38,740 bases of DNA from positions 1 to 38,740 of the forward strand of contig JAFYXB010000038.1 of NCBI GenBank assembly GCA_017546345.1. The letters are read 5' to 3'. The notes below the pieces were generated by a model. The model did no database searches. It had not been told where the DNA came from and worked only from the letters and a program-made list of their open reading frames with translations. The translations under genes were made by a program, and so were the position numbers. Numbering within the stretch: the first letter of the stretch is position 1; each line of letters begins with the position of its first letter. The stretch comes from Alistipes sp. (GTDB lineage: Bacteria; Bacteroidota; Bacteroidia; Bacteroidales; Rikenellaceae). This document shows, piece by piece, positions 7,372 to 16,476 of the stretch.

Positions 7372-9243
7372 CTATTCGTTTAGCTCAAGCCACCTAAGCT
7401 CCTTTTCATCAACAAGTGCGATAATATCTTCGATGCGCTTCGAAACTTCACTAAGACGCTCGTAGGCAAGATTGCCTGAGGATAGCTCCGTCTCAAGTGC
7501 TGCACGCTCCTCACCAAGCGATGCGAGGTCGGCCTCGATCTGCTCTAACTCACGCTGCTCCTTAAACGATAGCTTGCGCTTCGAAGTGTCGTGTGTGCGT
7601 GATTGCTGTGGCTTTGGCGCATTATTGGTCGTGCGCTGCTCCGAACGCTCCGCAGCCTCCTTCTCGCGCATATACTCACGATACTCGCTATACATACCCA
7701 CGAAGTCCTTGATGCGACCCTCACCCTCGAAGACGAAGAGGTGATCCACGGTCTTGTCCAAGAAGTAGCGATCGTGCGACACGATGATAAGCGATCCTTC
7801 GAACTCCTTGAGATACTCCTCCAAGACGTTGAGCGTCATAATGTCAAGGTCGTTAGTCGGCTCATCGAGGATAAGCATATTGGGGTTGCGCATAAGGACA
7901 GTGAGTAGGTACAAGCGTCGCTGCTCACCACCACTCAGAATATCTACACGCTTATTGAAGCTATCGTGCGGGAAGAGGAAGCGGTTGAGATATGTCGTAG
8001 CCGAAATAGCACTGCCATCCGAGGCCTTGACAACCTCGGCGATATCCTGCACGCACTCCAAGACGGTCTGTCCCGCTTTGAAGCTGATGCCACGCTGCGA
8101 GTAGTAGCCAATACGCAATGTCTCGCCACGCTCAACAATGCCAGCCGTGGGCTCTAAAGCACCTGAGATAAGGTTAAGGAATGTGGTCTTACCCACGCCG
8201 TTATGTCCTACGATACCGACACGCTCACCTCGTGTAAACTTATACGAGAACTTATCAAGCATAACACGATTTCCGAAGCGCAAATCGACATCCATACAGT
8301 CGATAATCTTACGACCAAGGCGCGAGGTAGCAACATCAATCTCTACGGTACCACTACGCAGACTCGTCGAAGCCTTCTCCCTCAAGTCATAGAAGGCATT
8401 TACTCTATATCGCGCCTTGCCCGTACGTGCCTGAGGCGTAGAGCGTATCCACTCGAGCTCGCGACGCATAAGGTTGCGCGACTTGTCGATCTCGGCTTGC
8501 ATATTTAGGTAGCGTTCCTCACGCTTCTCGAGATATTGCGTATAGTTGCCACGGTAGGTATAGAGCTTGCCACGATCAATCTCCATAATCGTATTGCAGA
8601 CCCTATCCAAGAAGTAGCGGTCGTGGGTAACCATCAGCAATGTGCATCGCGAACGCTGCAAGAAATTCTCTAAATACTCGATAATCTCGATATCGAGGTG
8701 GTTGGTGGGCTCATCAAGAATCAGGAACTCGGCATTTTGTAGCATCATACATGCGATCGCCACGCGCTTAGCCTCTCCTCCCGAAAGCTCACCCATAGGC
8801 TGATCCAAACGCTCGATTTTAAGCGACGATAGCGTCTGCTTGATATTCTGCTCTATGCTCCAACCATCGACAGCATCCATCGCAGCAATAGCACGCTCCA
8901 GACGGCCACTATCGCCACTTATAAGCGCCTGCTCATACTCAATAAGCGCAGGCGACAGAATGCCCATCTGACGATATACCTCCTCGAAAACCGTATTTTT
9001 AGGGTCGTAGTTGCTCGTCTGATCGAGGAACGCCACGCGTATATCCTTCATAAACTTCACCTCGCCGCCACGATCGGAGTGCTCCACACCAGCCAGAATT
9101 TTCAATAGTGAGGACTTACCTGTGCCATTCGGAGCAACCAAAGCGATCTTATCACCCTCGTTGATATTGAAGCTAATATTCTCGAATAGCGTGCGATCGC
9201 CATACGATTTTGATATATTTTCTACTTGAAGATAACTTGCCAT
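7372..9243 (-). CDS. ABC-F protein, Uup type
   Basis: 623 aa, soluble, two ABC cassettes in one chain and no membrane segments. Cassette 1: Walker A APNGTGKSS at residues 37-45, signature LSGGEAKRVAI near 154, Walker B LILDEPTNHLD. The linker (about 225-320) is basic and helical. Cassette 2: VGHNGVGKTT near 349, signature LSGGEQRRLYL, Walker B LILDEPTNDLD. The last 65 residues form the charged coiled coil typical of Uup. ABC-F proteins act on ribosomes; Uup-type members are linked to ribosome function and DNA/replication tolerance, and resistance roles exist in other subgroups. It follows the GNAT gene by 11 bases, as the last gene of the operon. Confidence 0.85.
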   Translation of the reverse strand: MASYLQVENISKSYGDRTLFENISFNINEGDKIALVAPNGTGKSSLLKILAGVEHSDRGGEVKFMKDIRVAFLDQTSNYDPKNTVFEEVYRQMGILSPALIEYEQALISGDSGRLERAIAAMDAVDGWSIEQNIKQTLSSLKIERLDQPMGELSGGEAKRVAIACMMLQNAEFLILDEPTNHLDIEIIEYLENFLQRSRCTLLMVTHDRYFLDRVCNTIMEIDRGKLYTYRGNYTQYLEKREERYLNMQAEIDKSRNLMRRELEWIRSTPQARTGKARYRVNAFYDLREKASTSLRSGTVEIDVATSRLGRKIIDCMDVDLRFGNRVMLDKFSYKFTRGERVGIVGHNGVGKTTFLNLISGALEPTAGIVERGETLRIGYYSQRGISFKAGQTVLECVQDIAEVVKASDGSAISATTYLNRFLFPHDSFNKRVDILSGGEQRRLYLLTVLMRNPNMLILDEPTNDLDIMTLNVLEEYLKEFEGSLIIVSHDRYFLDKTVDHLFVFEGEGRIKDFVGMYSEYREYMREKEAAERSEQRTTNNAPKPQQSRTHDTSKRKLSFKEQRELEQIEADLASLGEERAALETELSSGNLAYERLSEVSKRIEDIIALVDEKELRWLELNE

Positions 9244-9254
9244 TAAACAAGATA

Positions 9255-9776
9255 TTATAATTTGTTATCTAAACTAAAATTTCTATCATAAGCAACCCTC
9301 TCGCCACTCTGCTCATAAACGACTTTTCCGCAATACTCAAAGCCAAGTTTTATGAGCATCGCCAACATTCGCACGTTGCCCTCGTGTGTATCAATGCGCA
9401 TCGCATAAATGCCCATTTGCATAGCCAAGTCGGCAGCATAGCGCATAAGACGCAGGGCTGTGCCACGACGACGAGCACCATCCGAAACACATATTCTATG
9501 CACGACAACATATTGGTTTGCCGTGTGCCAATCCGACGCTGCTATCTGCTCGTATGCTGGCTCTCCATCAAATACGATAGCCACGTAGCCTTGCGGTACA
9601 TCACGCTCATCGCACTCAACATATCCGATACCCTGATCTATATCTGCGAGTATCACCTCGCGCTCGGGGTAGCCATCCTGCCACTGATCAATACCCAACT
9701 CGGCAAGCGACAGTTGTGCGCTTCGCACAATAGCCATTATGGAGTCTATATCCTCGTGTGTCGCTCTACGAATCAT
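9255..9776 (-). CDS. GNAT family N-acetyltransferase
   Basis: 173 aa, single GNAT domain. Acetyl-CoA motif A is visible as VVHRICVSDGARRRGTALRLMRYA around residues 92-115 (R-R-x-G-x-A/G form), followed by IYAMRIDTHEGNVRMLAMLIKLGFEYCG, the motif B region. Substrate unknown; the sequence resembles the common small-molecule or ribosomal-type GNATs of Bacteroides. Its ATG overlaps the stop of the upstream permease gene by 4 bases (ATGA), and the ABC-F gene follows 11 bases later, so it is part of the ABC operon. Confidence 0.8.
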   Translation of the reverse strand: MIRRATHEDIDSIMAIVRSAQLSLAELGIDQWQDGYPEREVILADIDQGIGYVECDERDVPQGYVAIVFDGEPAYEQIAASDWHTANQYVVVHRICVSDGARRRGTALRLMRYAADLAMQMGIYAMRIDTHEGNVRMLAMLIKLGFEYCGKVVYEQSGERVAYDRNFSLDNKL

Positions 9777-10957
9777 CGCTTACGAGATATTTGTCCGATC
9801 TTCCGACGGATGATAGCTATGTTGAATAGTGCTGTTGCGCCAGCAACCACAACGCCCGCAACGATAGCTGCAATGGGGGAGCAGGGGAGATCACCAGCGG
9901 CCAATAATGAGAGGTGATCCATATAGAGTTGCTGAGCAATAGCTGCAAGACCAATACCGAGCAGCATAATAGCTGTATTTAGCGCAATGGTTAGGCGTAC
10001 ATAAGGGCTTGCAACCTGACGGGGAGTGTAGCCTATAAGCATCAGATTTTCGAGCTTATCGATGTTTTTCTGCAAAAGCAAATAGATACTCAGTGTGAGT
10101 ATGATAATCGATAATATGCTGAAAACAACGCCAATAACAACGATTATCGCAATAGCTACTTTAAGCAAATACATAGCCTTGCTACTCTCGGCGGGTTGCT
10201 CCTCGGCGACATATCCTCTCTCTCTAAGGAATGTAGCCAACTCGGGAGATGCTGGGTCGGCAACCTCCAATATCAGACGTGACGACTCCGCATCGCTACC
10301 ATCGGCATATCGCTCGTTTGCCCAATTCATAAACGACATCGGCACAAGAATCGTATTTAGGCGATCCGAAAAGCCGACAACCGAGCCTCGGAAATGCTCC
10401 TCAAGACCATTGCCCGATAGCTCTATGTCGAGCTCTATGCGCTTAATCATATCCTCGGTAATCTGAGGCAACCCCTGCGTGCTACTAAAACCAAAGTTGT
10501 AGAGGTTTAGATAGTTACGTGGGATTATGATAGGTATCACTTTATCTCCTATCTCATATCTCCAAGCACGGCTCTCGACATCGACAAACGCATCGGGCAC
10601 CGACTCGAAGAACATCATTGTAGATAGTCGCTGACCGCTAAATACAACGCCACCATAAACCTCATATTCCGACGAGACGAAAGCTCCAACATCCGCAATA
10701 AACGCCTGCTCGTGTAGCTCCTCGATATCTTCACCACTGAAACGCAATGGCTCCTGACCAAATCGCTCTACGGGACGCGTGATGATCATATAGTCGCTAC
10801 CGATGAGCGAGTTCTCACCCACAAGAAGTGGCTTAATATCGCTATATAGCTGTATGCCACAAAGAATTATTGCCAGACCTATGAGGTTGGCAACAAAGAA
10901 AACGCCAAGCTCGAATATGCTTACGTGTTGCTTTAGTAGCTTCCAGATAAGATTCAT
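9773..10957 (-). CDS. FtsX/MacB-like ABC transporter permease
   Basis: 394 aa. One N-terminal membrane helix at about residues 15-37, a large extracytoplasmic domain (about 40-258), then three helices at about 265-296, 310-332 and 354-378: the four-helix layout of FtsX/LolCE/MacB-type permeases. Such proteins do not move solutes through a pore but transmit mechanical force from ATP hydrolysis to the periplasm. The ATPase gene lies directly upstream with a 4-base overlap, giving a dedicated pair. It differs from real FtsX in having a much larger periplasmic domain (FtsX is about 300 aa). Confidence 0.7.
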   Translation of the reverse strand: MNLIWKLLKQHVSIFELGVFFVANLIGLAIILCGIQLYSDIKPLLVGENSLIGSDYMIITRPVERFGQEPLRFSGEDIEELHEQAFIADVGAFVSSEYEVYGGVVFSGQRLSTMMFFESVPDAFVDVESRAWRYEIGDKVIPIIIPRNYLNLYNFGFSSTQGLPQITEDMIKRIELDIELSGNGLEEHFRGSVVGFSDRLNTILVPMSFMNWANERYADGSDAESSRLILEVADPASPELATFLRERGYVAEEQPAESSKAMYLLKVAIAIIVVIGVVFSILSIIILTLSIYLLLQKNIDKLENLMLIGYTPRQVASPYVRLTIALNTAIMLLGIGLAAIAQQLYMDHLSLLAAGDLPCSPIAAIVAGVVVAGATALFNIAIIRRKIGQISRKR

Positions 10958-11598
10958 AACTTCAGGCGTTTATCATAGTTGATATTCATACTTTTACCTA
11001 TTGATGTTGCAATGACAGCAGCACCGTTTTTAGCAACCTCACGCAAGATGATATCTCGCATAATGTCACTATTTTGATCATCGAGGTGAGATATAGGCTC
11101 GTCGAGCAACAAGAAGTCGAAAGGCTGACATAATGCACGAATAAGAGCTACGCGCTGCTGCTGGCCATACGACATACGATCGATACGCACATCGCGCTTA
11201 TCGGTAATGCCTAACTCTTCAAACCAAGTCTCAATTTCGGCATGGGTGCGACAGTGGGTCATTCGATTTTTAATCTCAACATTCTCTATAGCCGTTAGCT
11301 CGCCAAAGAGTCTTAGATCCTGAAATAGAATGGCGATAGAATCGCGACGCACACGACACCACTCCTCGGTATTGAATTTAGATATATCTACACCATCGAA
11401 GAGTATCGAACCTCGATAGTCGCCACGCTGGCCATAGAGGTAGCTACACAGCGACGATTTACCCGTTCCCGAAGCTGCTTCGATCAGATAGCTCTTACCA
11501 CGCTCGAAGCATACATCTCCACACCAAACACCCGAACGAAGATCATCTCGCTCGGCAAATATCTCGGGAACTACATTACTTAGTCTTATCTCTTTCAC
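10954..11598 (-). CDS. ABC transporter ATP-binding protein (FtsE/LolD class)
   Basis: 214 aa, starts with GTG at 11598. Walker A EAASGTGKSSL near residue 38, Q-loop ILFQDLRLFGELTAIENV near 90, signature MSYGQQQRVALIRAL near 143, Walker B FLLLDEPISHLD near 162, and a weakened H-loop (VIATSIGKSM with no clear His). The signature carries MSYGQ in place of LSGGQ, a tolerated variant. The gene ends in a 4-base overlap with the FtsX-like permease, so the two should form one complex. It lies 12 bases downstream of the DUF4836-like gene. Confidence 0.8.
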   Translation of the reverse strand: MKEIRLSNVVPEIFAERDDLRSGVWCGDVCFERGKSYLIEAASGTGKSSLCSYLYGQRGDYRGSILFDGVDISKFNTEEWCRVRRDSIAILFQDLRLFGELTAIENVEIKNRMTHCRTHAEIETWFEELGITDKRDVRIDRMSYGQQQRVALIRALCQPFDFLLLDEPISHLDDQNSDIMRDIILREVAKNGAAVIATSIGKSMNINYDKRLKL

Positions 11599-11610
11599 GC
11601 TATCTATCTT

Positions 11611-13305
11611 TTAGAAAAGATCATCCACATCAAGTATTAGATAAGGTGCAAATTGATCTACAATCTGCTTAAGGGCATTAGTCTCACGATCCTTAAACAC
11701 CAATACTAACTCGTTAGCGCAGCGCTTATCAAGGCGATGATAGAGGTAATCTAACGATGAAACGACACTGCGTGCTAACTCTGCATCGGTCGACGAGAGA
11801 GTGCTCAACCACTCATTATACGCAGCATCAACATAGCTGCAGTAGAGTAGCGAGTTGATGTTTAGCACGCTGTAGCCAACACTACCCCTAACATCGTTAT
11901 ACCACACTGCAGATGTTGCAGGGTTAGGCGACAAAAGTGGCTGAGAGTTGATCCCTGCATAGAACATATCTTCCTCTTGGCCTACATATAGCTTGATGTT
12001 GTTACCGAGCGACATTGTAAGCGCGCCATCCTCCGTGCGAGAGAACATACGACCTCCAAAACGTGTGATATTGTCAATGATATAACTATCCGTAACATCG
12101 GTCATTAACAATGCTTTAACACCATCCACTTCGAGTTGTTCGTAGCGGCGATTACGATATGCATTATATCTCTCATGCATACCGCCAGTCAAATCGTTTA
12201 GAGCAACCGTAAAGTCACCATTCATCGAGCTAAGAGCATCAATACCGATCTGAAGAATCACTCCAAACTCATTGCGGCCAACACCGAGCATTGTTGCCAT
12301 ATTCGAAGGGATATTGTCGCTAATAAGTTGCGCAATCAACTTTCCATTAATGCCGTAGTTCGCAATAGCGACAACCTCCTCGTCGATGTAGGCGAGGTGT
12401 TCATTTGTTGCCTCCTGCATCAAGCCCTCAGAAAAAATTACTCCTTGAAAATCAGTAGTAAAGCGTATGCGACCTGCATTAAAATCGAGCGTAGAGATAA
12501 TGGCTGCATCGCTACGCAATGAGCTGCGTAAATCGCCGATATATAGCATCTGTTCCTCGAGCTGAGCAATCTGAGATTCGAAGAGTTCAACCTCGAAGTC
12601 ATACTCACTATTCGCAAGACTCTCTCTTAGTTTTGCAATACGCTCTGCTGTCTGTTTTTCGTTGTTATCGACAAACTTATTGATGTCGAGATATAAGGCT
12701 GCATCATGCTCCTCGAATAGAGATAAATCGGCAAGAGGACGCTCCAATGCTGCATGTAATACATTCGATGCATCATTATCCTCAATAGTCAAAGCCAAGT
12801 GTGATTTATTATAGCCACCAGCCAAGCCCTCAAGCGTAAAATATCGAGTATCGCCTACGATCTTAAAGTCGAAATATCCACCATCTATCGCGATGATATC
12901 TCCGAGAAGCTTCATCGTCGTATCCAGCTTGTTAATGTCGTTTACCTCGACTATAGCTGCACCATACGCCTCGTTATTATCATCGAAATTTACGTAGACA
13001 TATACAGGGCGACTAAGCCACAGACCCGACTCATCTGGGTTGGTAGCTATCGAAACGATATGTTCGTTGTAGTCATCAGAGTCCAGTGCTCCAGTAGCAA
13101 TCGTAGCTATAAACTTGCGGTTCTCCTCGCCAAAATACTCCTCGATACCCGACTTGTCAATAAGCTGCCTACCATCGACATAGAGCACAATCATATCGTT
13201 GATAGGCTCGCGATTAGCCTCCTTTACATAGGGCTTTAGGAGGAAAAACAGAGCTGATGATATTGCAATAATAGCAATGATTATCAATGGGTTAATTCTT
13301 TTCAT
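11611..13305 (-). CDS. Membrane-anchored periplasmic protein, DUF4836-like
   Basis: 564 aa. A single hydrophobic helix at residues 5-22 anchors the protein, leaving a large periplasmic domain. The body repeats a mixed alpha/beta pattern (MIVLYVDGRQLIDKSGIEEYF, DINKFVDNNEKQTAERI, HDAALYLDINKF) and includes a short coiled coil at about residues 216-255. This resembles the DUF4836 proteins of Bacteroides, of unknown function; the assignment is by eye and moderate. It is first in the operon and could be the periplasmic partner of the FtsX-like pair downstream. No lipobox, so inner-membrane anchored. Confidence 0.5.
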   Translation of the reverse strand: MKRINPLIIIAIIAISSALFFLLKPYVKEANREPINDMIVLYVDGRQLIDKSGIEEYFGEENRKFIATIATGALDSDDYNEHIVSIATNPDESGLWLSRPVYVYVNFDDNNEAYGAAIVEVNDINKLDTTMKLLGDIIAIDGGYFDFKIVGDTRYFTLEGLAGGYNKSHLALTIEDNDASNVLHAALERPLADLSLFEEHDAALYLDINKFVDNNEKQTAERIAKLRESLANSEYDFEVELFESQIAQLEEQMLYIGDLRSSLRSDAAIISTLDFNAGRIRFTTDFQGVIFSEGLMQEATNEHLAYIDEEVVAIANYGINGKLIAQLISDNIPSNMATMLGVGRNEFGVILQIGIDALSSMNGDFTVALNDLTGGMHERYNAYRNRRYEQLEVDGVKALLMTDVTDSYIIDNITRFGGRMFSRTEDGALTMSLGNNIKLYVGQEEDMFYAGINSQPLLSPNPATSAVWYNDVRGSVGYSVLNINSLLYCSYVDAAYNEWLSTLSSTDAELARSVVSSLDYLYHRLDKRCANELVLVFKDRETNALKQIVDQFAPYLILDVDDLF

Positions 13306-13373
13306 ATCTATACTTAGTTTATATTATCATAATCGCTGTTATAGTCCTCATCTTTGATGGACAAATAACAAGA

Positions 13374-13381
13374 CAAAGATA
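13374..13381 (-). promoter_or_regulatory. -7 box for the DUF4836/ABC operon
   Basis: Minus strand TATCTTTG, about 70 bases before the start at 13305. No TTTG at the normal 19-21 spacing, so partial match only. Confidence 0.4.
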
Positions 13382-13441
13382 GGAATAATTTCTCAAATAT
13401 TACGCAAAACAAACTTTTATTCTCAATACTCATCCTGAGTC

Positions 13442-13473
13442 TTTGATTTTCTCAAAAAAAAAGAGTACATTTG
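13442..13473 (+). promoter_or_regulatory. Consensus promoter of the cysteate synthase operon
   Basis: TTTG at 13442-13445, 20 bp spacer, TACATTTG at 13466-13473: full match to the Bacteroidetes housekeeping promoter. Transcription should start near 13480, leaving a leader of about 68 bases before the ATG at 13548. Confidence 0.75.
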
Positions 13474-13547
13474 CACGATATATAAAGAATAAGGGTAGCC
13501 CCTTGCAAAGAAACAGAGAAGCGAGAAAAATATAATTCAACAAAGAT

Positions 13548-14837
13548 ATGGATAATTTCAAGCCTACTAACTACAAATTGATGTGCGTAGCCACCTCGCG
13601 CGAGTTCATCGATAACGGCTGGACACTTGACGACCACGAGTGTAAAACACCATCGTTGGTGCGTACTCAGTATGAGCAGAAACAGCTCGAACTCAAGCCC
13701 GAGGAGTATGGATTCTACAAATTCTGTGACTGGCTACCCGTAAAGCGCATACTTCAGGGCTCATCAGCCCCCGTGACATACAAGAGCGAGGCTTTAGCTC
13801 GCCACCTTGGCCTTAGCGACCTATGGATTACGCTCAGCGGCTATTGCCCATCAAAGGGTGTACGCATGACCACTTGCTCGTTCAAGGAGACCGAGGCATA
13901 CAGCGTATGTGCCCGCATCGACGAGCAGGAGGAGCGTGTATTGGTTATCGCCTCTGCTGGCAATACGGCACGCGCCTTTGCAAAGGTATGCTCGGACAAC
14001 AATATCAAGCTCCTACTTGCAGTTCCCTCGGACAACCTCAAGGCATTATGGTTTACTGAGCCTCTCAACGACTGCGTAAAGCTTATCGCTTGCGAGAAGG
14101 GTGGCGACTACTTCGACGCTATCAACCTCGGCAATATGGTCACCAAGTCTTCGAAGTTCTATCCCGAAGGTGGCGCAAAGAATATCGCTCGTCGCGACGG
14201 TATGGGTACAACAGTACTCTCGGCCGTAACGACTATTGGCCGTATTCCCGACTACTACTTCCAGGCCGTAGGTAGCGGCACAGGTGCTATTGCAGCGTGG
14301 GAGGCCAATATGCGACTTATCGAGGATGGTCGCTATGGCAACAACCTTATGAAACTTATTGTTTCGCAGAATGCTCCATTCGTGCCTATCTTCGATGCTT
14401 GGCGTGCCGACTCTCGCGAGATGTTGCCATACGATCCAAAGAAGGCCCGTCGCGATGCCGAGCTAATCGATGCTAAGGTGCTCTCAAACCGTCGTCCTCC
14501 CTACACATTCGCAGGTGGTTTGTACGATGCTCTCAAGGCGACAAGTGGTGATGTCGTAGTAGCAACAAATGCTCAGGCTCGTCGTGCAGCAAAGCTCTTC
14601 AAGGAGCTCGAGGGCGTGGATATCAATCCTGCACCTGCCGTGGCTCTTGCATCACTTATCAAGATGGTCGAGAGTGGCAATATCGATAAGGATGCATGCA
14701 TCATGCTCAATATCACGGGTGCTGGCGAGGAGACCTTCACAGCCAACAAGGAACTTTGGTATCTCAAGCCAAGCAAGGTATTCCCTCTTACAGCAGATAT
14801 CGACGATGTAGTAACCTTCGCGGAGTCATTATTTTAG
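13548..14837 (+). CDS. Cysteate synthase (threonine-synthase-like PLP enzyme)
   Basis: 429 aa fold-type II PLP enzyme. Schiff-base lysine is probably Lys113 in CSFKETEA; SAGNTARAF follows at about 136-144 and the phosphate-binding loop is VGSGTG at 241-246. The sequence, especially DWLPVKRILQGSSAPVTYKSE and LSGYCPSKGVRMTTCSFKETEAYSVCAR, matches proteins annotated as cysteate synthase in Bacteroidetes rather than true threonine synthases. The reaction is O-phosphoserine plus sulfite to cysteate, in Bacteroidetes the first step to capnine and sulfonolipids. The downstream acyltransferase and reductase are not in this window. First gene of a four-gene operon behind a consensus promoter. Threonine synthase is the alternative. 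Confidence 0.8.
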   Translation: MDNFKPTNYKLMCVATSREFIDNGWTLDDHECKTPSLVRTQYEQKQLELKPEEYGFYKFCDWLPVKRILQGSSAPVTYKSEALARHLGLSDLWITLSGYCPSKGVRMTTCSFKETEAYSVCARIDEQEERVLVIASAGNTARAFAKVCSDNNIKLLLAVPSDNLKALWFTEPLNDCVKLIACEKGGDYFDAINLGNMVTKSSKFYPEGGAKNIARRDGMGTTVLSAVTTIGRIPDYYFQAVGSGTGAIAAWEANMRLIEDGRYGNNLMKLIVSQNAPFVPIFDAWRADSREMLPYDPKKARRDAELIDAKVLSNRRPPYTFAGGLYDALKATSGDVVVATNAQARRAAKLFKELEGVDINPAPAVALASLIKMVESGNIDKDACIMLNITGAGEETFTANKELWYLKPSKVFPLTADIDDVVTFAESLF

Positions 14838-14861
14838 TCACTTAAAACACGTTAATGAGAT

Positions 14862-15845
14862 ATGTTGTATCCATTAAAATTCAAACCACGCATCAAGGAG
14901 CGTATTTGGGGTGGTAGCGCAATCCTTCAGAAGAGAAAGAGCGCTTGCGCTCGTCTCCCAAAGGATAAATTATATGGCGAGAGCTGGGACCTTTCATCTG
15001 TTAAGGGTGATGTATCGGTAGCCACCAACGGTTTTCTCAAGGGTAACAACCTCGAGGAGCTTATCGAGGTATATATGGGTGATTTGGTCGGAGAGGGCAA
15101 CTTCGAGCGCTATGGCACGCTCTTCCCTCTGCTTATCAAATACCTCGACTGCAACGACCGTCTATCAGTGCAGGTTCATCCCGACGATGAACTCGCCGAG
15201 GAGCGTCACTCAAGCTATGGTAAAACTGAGGCTTGGTATGTAGCTGATTGCAAGCCAGATGCAGCAATATATCTTGGTTTCAAGGATCTCAATATCACTC
15301 GCGAGGAGTACATCTCTGCGGTTGCTGAGTCACGCTTGGAGGAGCTTCTCAATCGTGTAGAGGTTAAGCCAGGCGATCTCTTCTTCATCCCCGCAGGCAC
15401 GGTACACGCCTTGGGTGCTGGCATTGAGGTTGTCGAGGTGCAGCAGACATCGGATATTACATACCGTATCTACGATTGGGATCGAGTAGATGCCGAAGGC
15501 AAGAGCCGCGAGCTTCACACAGCCTTGGCTGTTGACGCTATCAACTTCGAGGCCGATGCCGACTTGTTATACAAACCCTACAACCTTCAGCCCGGCTGCG
15601 AGGTTAAGGCTATCGACTCTCCCTACTTTACGATGTCGCTCATCGATATCAAGGGTGGCTACGAGGAGGATCTTAGCGAACTCGACTCGTTTGTTGTCTA
15701 TATCGCTCTATCGGGCAATATGACCCTATGTAGCGAGGCTGGCGAGGAGAGTCTGAACGAGGGTGAGTTGGTGCTCATCCCTGCCGAGATGTCTGAGTTG
15801 GAGATCAAGGGTGATGGCCGATTGATGAAGATATACATAAAGTAA
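14862..15845 (+). CDS. manA: Mannose-6-phosphate isomerase, class I
   Basis: 327 aa cupin-fold zinc enzyme interconverting mannose-6-phosphate and fructose-6-phosphate. Zinc ligands are visible: Gln104 and His106 in SVQVHPDDE, Glu123 in KTEAWY and His182 in GTVHALGAG. The length fits the short class I form found in Firmicutes and Bacteroidetes. It starts 24 bases after the cysteate synthase stop and ends 10 bases before the LuxR-type gene. Role: mannose use or supply of GDP-mannose/fucose precursors. A functional link to cysteate synthesis is not obvious. Confidence 0.9.
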   Translation: MLYPLKFKPRIKERIWGGSAILQKRKSACARLPKDKLYGESWDLSSVKGDVSVATNGFLKGNNLEELIEVYMGDLVGEGNFERYGTLFPLLIKYLDCNDRLSVQVHPDDELAEERHSSYGKTEAWYVADCKPDAAIYLGFKDLNITREEYISAVAESRLEELLNRVEVKPGDLFFIPAGTVHALGAGIEVVEVQQTSDITYRIYDWDRVDAEGKSRELHTALAVDAINFEADADLLYKPYNLQPGCEVKAIDSPYFTMSLIDIKGGYEEDLSELDSFVVYIALSGNMTLCSEAGEESLNEGELVLIPAEMSELEIKGDGRLMKIYIK

Positions 15846-15855
15846 ATATTTAGCT

Positions 15856-16458
15856 ATGCGACCACAACTATCAATAATAATGGAAAATACATTGAGTGTA
15901 ATATCTCTACGCTCATTGCTTTCCGATATTGTACCAGGTATTGAGGTCGCAAGCTATCCATCGCTACAAAGCTACGAGGAGTCAAATCCAGGGTTTACCG
16001 CCCACTTCTTCGTATCGGAGAGTATCGCGTTCCACAATCCCGAATTTTTCAAGCAGGTGATGTCGCGAACAATAGTCATCACTTCGGGTGCTGGGTCGTC
16101 GTTTGTGCAGAGCGGTTTCCGCACGATAGATACTACGCAGAGCGAGCAGCATATCGTGCGTAGTCTGATGCAGATTCACCATATGGGTCACCCACAGGGG
16201 CACCATGCCACGATGCAGCAAATCGATAGCGAAAAGACCGAGGCGATGCCCATACAACTATCGGCACGAGAGAGGGATGTGTTAGCCCTGCTTGTCAAGG
16301 GTTATATCAACAAGGAGATTGCCGACAAGCTAAACATTTCGATTGCTACGGTGATATTTCACCGCAATAACATCTCCGAGAAGCTTAACACCCGATCACT
16401 TGGTCGATTGACGGTATATGCCGTATTGAACAACATTGTAGCTTTAGCTGATTTATAA
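15856..16458 (+). CDS. LuxR-type transcriptional regulator with degenerate N-terminal domain
   Basis: 200 aa. The C-terminal third (about residues 134-195, LSARERDVLALLVKGYINKEIADKLNISIATVIFHRNNISEKL) is a GerE/LuxR helix-turn-helix. The N-terminal 115 residues have the size and secondary-structure feel of a response-regulator receiver (MENTLSVISLRSLLSDI, HFFVSESIAFHN, TIVITSGAGSSF), but I cannot see the conserved phospho-acceptor Asp, so it may be an atypical receiver that is not phosphorylated. It is the third gene of the operon and 18 bases before the fimbrillin-like gene. Target genes unknown. Confidence 0.75.
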   Translation: MRPQLSIIMENTLSVISLRSLLSDIVPGIEVASYPSLQSYEESNPGFTAHFFVSESIAFHNPEFFKQVMSRTIVITSGAGSSFVQSGFRTIDTTQSEQHIVRSLMQIHHMGHPQGHHATMQQIDSEKTEAMPIQLSARERDVLALLVKGYINKEIADKLNISIATVIFHRNNISEKLNTRSLGRLTVYAVLNNIVALADL

Positions 16459-16476
16459 CAAATAAATAGTAAGATT

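Noticed and set aside
7372..9243. Antibiotic resistance ABC-F protein
   Set aside because: The C-terminal Uup-type coiled coil and conserved signatures point to the housekeeping subgroup; no long specific linker insertion of resistance types is seen.
13548..14837. Threonine synthase as the call for the PLP enzyme
   Set aside because: The family pattern around CSFKETEAYSVCAR and DWLPVKRILQGSSAPVTY fits cysteate synthase better, and no thrA/thrB genes are adjacent.
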